Assembly (NCBI GenBank): GCA_013362805.1
Contig: JABFVL010000081.1
Location: forward strand, 1 to 32,607
Source of the DNA: Mycobacteriales bacterium
GTDB lineage: Bacteria; Actinomycetota; Actinomycetes; Mycobacteriales; QHCE01
Reading direction: 5' to 3'
DNA length: 32,607 nt
Shown here: in pieces, positions 31,467 to 32,607 of the stretch
How the letters are laid out: the number at the start of each line of letters is the position of its first letter
Numbering within the stretch: the first letter of the stretch is position 1
The notes under the pieces: model-generated
Told to the model about the DNA's origin: nothing
Seen by the model: the letters and a program-made list of their open reading frames with translations, nothing else
Database searches by the model: none
Made by a program: the position numbers and the translations under genes

Positions 31467-31699
31467 GATGACTAACCTCCCGGGCTCATATGCGTGGGTG
31501 CGTCGAGCTCCGTTCAAAAAGTCCCATGGCCAGAAAGGTGGGTAAAGACGCTTTGGAGAGCTGTGCCCCTTACGCGAAGAGCTCGTGGCAGAAACTTGAA
31601 TTCCGGCATTGCGCGGCAAAAGCTAGCCCCATAACTCAGCTGGTAAGTGGCAAGTTTCTAGAACGACGTAGCCGCTCGCGATAGGCTTTAGAAAGGCCT

Positions 31700-31727
31700 T
31701 TGCCTAGGGCCAACTTCAGATAGGCAA
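31700..31727. promoter_or_regulatory. hairpin/operator upstream of AraC-type regulator
   Basis: TTGCCTA (31700-31706) and TAGGCAA (31721-31727) form a perfect 7-bp inverted repeat with a 14-nt centre, 14 bp before the ATG at 31742. The right arm adjoins the probable ribosome-binding site AAGGCGG, so it may be an operator or a structure limiting translation. Confidence 0.4.
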
Positions 31728-31741
31728 GGCGGTTAGCTGCC

Positions 31742-32607
31742 ATGAGGTATCACGACTGGATAGTGAAAGACACGGACGCGTGGAGCGACCTAGTCAATAG
31801 TTTCATCCCCATGGTCCAGCGTTATGAAGATTCATCGAGTTGGCGAGCGGGCCTGACCGTTCAATCCGGAAACATCTACCGAGTGCTGCGCTGGAGGCAA
31901 AACAGTGGGCGGACCGCCTACCGCACTCCTGACCAAATTCGAAAAACCCCCAGCGACGAGCACTACTGGTTGGTGCTACCGCAAAATGGCGTTTACGCCG
32001 CACAGCATGGCGACGAGCTCACCGTCGCCAAACCTGGGTTTGCATCAATCATGGCGCTTGACGAGCCTTGTCTGCTGCGCATGCCCCCATCAGATGTGTA
32101 CGCGCTCGCATTGCCCCGCGCCGAAGTTGACCAGCACGTCCGGCCAACTCAACGACTACGGGCGGTCCTTGACCTTCAATCTGGACTGGGCCGCATTGTT
32201 CAAAAACTTCTACACAATCTCCACGACGAGAAAGACCAACTCTCGGATCGGGAATTTAACGCGGTGTGTGACCGACTAAATGAGCTCGTTTGCATGCTGA
32301 CCGTCGGCGATGTGACACCAACACGCGACCAGCTGGCCGACGTCGCGGCCATTGTTAGGCAGCATGTGCGCCAGCGTATCGGCCCTGAGCAGGTGCATCT
32401 CATCGAAGTGGCACGAGCACTCAATTGGTCGCCCCGCCAGCTAAAGCTGGCGCTGCACAGCACTGGAACCACCTTTCGCAGGCTTCGCCAGGAAGAAGCA
32501 CTTCGCGAGGCCCGGGACATGCTGCAAAATCCCCTCCACCGGCATACCGAGATTTCCGAGATCGCGGCGCGGACCGGCTTCAGCCCGGTCTGGTTCTCTA
32601 CTGCTTT
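31742..32607 (+). CDS. AraC-family transcriptional regulator, cut by right edge
   Basis: The frame from the ATG at 31742 is open to the right edge (288 codons), so the C-terminus is missing. The N-terminal part (about 1-200) resembles the AraC-binding-like domain of actinobacterial regulators (W-S-D-L-V-N then Y-R-V-L-R-W and H-Y-W-L-V-L-P). The C-terminal part holds an AraC HTH: first helix-turn-helix with V-A-R-A-L-N-W-S-P-R-Q-L and F-R-R-L-R-Q-E-E-A-L-R-E-A-R, then I-S-E-I-A-A-R-T-G-F-S-P-V-W-F (second HTH, broken off just after). AAGGCGG lies upstream of the ATG. The gene is preceded by a 7-bp inverted repeat at 31700-31727. The target is probably outside the window. Confidence 0.88.
   Translation, partial: MRYHDWIVKDTDAWSDLVNSFIPMVQRYEDSSSWRAGLTVQSGNIYRVLRWRQNSGRTAYRTPDQIRKTPSDEHYWLVLPQNGVYAAQHGDELTVAKPGFASIMALDEPCLLRMPPSDVYALALPRAEVDQHVRPTQRLRAVLDLQSGLGRIVQKLLHNLHDEKDQLSDREFNAVCDRLNELVCMLTVGDVTPTRDQLADVAAIVRQHVRQRIGPEQVHLIEVARALNWSPRQLKLALHSTGTTFRRLRQEEALREARDMLQNPLHRHTEISEIAARTGFSPVWFSTA

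Noticed and set aside
31620..31670. tRNA-like 5' stretch (CCCCATAACTCAGCTGGTAAG)
   Set aside because: Only the D-arm resembles a tRNA; no anticodon arm, T-arm or acceptor pairing follows, so it is chance or a remnant.
31905..32279. Plus-strand frame inside the AraC region
   Set aside because: Another frame (from 31742) has continuous AraC homology to the edge; this one is an out-of-frame shadow.
1..32607. CRISPR array, IS element, integron or prophage
   Set aside because: No evenly spaced direct repeats, transposase, integrase, Cas or phage structural genes were found on either strand.

Overview
The window is actinobacterial chromosome. Evidence: many GTG starts, moderately high GC (roughly 55-60% by eye), NarL/LuxR-type two-component systems, a spore-associated-protein-A-like secreted protein, a SigB/HrdB-like sigma factor next to oligoribonuclease, a lipoprotein L,D-transpeptidase with Ig-like domains, and a GAF/winged-helix regulator. 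The gene mix and GC would suit Glycomycetaceae or another Micromonosporales-type lineage, but the genus cannot be fixed from sequence alone.

Layout. 1-569: C-terminal end of an MMPL/RND transporter, running tail-to-tail into a three-gene operon on the minus strand (345-2818): a stand-alone membrane sensor protein, a histidine kinase and a NarL-type response regulator. A 26-bp dyad lies in the divergent gap upstream of this operon. 3060-9018: four plus-strand genes of mostly unknown function (a 913-aa orphan, a 310-aa orphan, a secreted CHAP hydrolase, and a TerD-like protein with an extra C-terminal domain). This is the least explained stretch and the best place to look for an undescribed system. 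9020-11909: divergent kynurenine 3-monooxygenase-like flavoprotein and PLP amino-acid decarboxylase, with a dyad operator over the monooxygenase promoter. 12007-16543: an ABC exporter operon with a DedA membrane protein between ATPase and permease, facing a LuxR-type two-component system whose kinase carries an extra membrane-anchored C-terminal domain; this looks like an envelope-stress or drug-export module. 16792-17692: SapA-like secreted protein, a strong terminator, a nested palindrome with G-runs, and a 76-aa CxxC protein.

17765-24748: alpha/beta hydrolase divergent from a GAF regulator; a 766-aa orphan with hydrophobic segments, probably co-transcribed with a TRIC-family channel; and a Rieske-like/glutamate-synthase FMN-domain fusion. 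24850-28344: an orphan LuxR-HTH protein, a long bidirectional terminator, a group-2 sigma factor, a flavin-reductase-like protein and oligoribonuclease. 28380-32607: tRNA-His, L,D-transpeptidase, tRNA-Lys, a DUF3237-like protein, a secreted beta-barrel-like protein, and an AraC-type regulator cut by the right edge.

Two points run through the window. Signalling is over-represented: two complete NarL/LuxR two-component systems, an orphan LuxR-HTH protein, a GAF regulator, an AraC regulator and a sigma factor. Intergenic hairpins are long, perfect and mostly lack T-tracts. I saw no IS element, CRISPR array, integrase or prophage structural gene.
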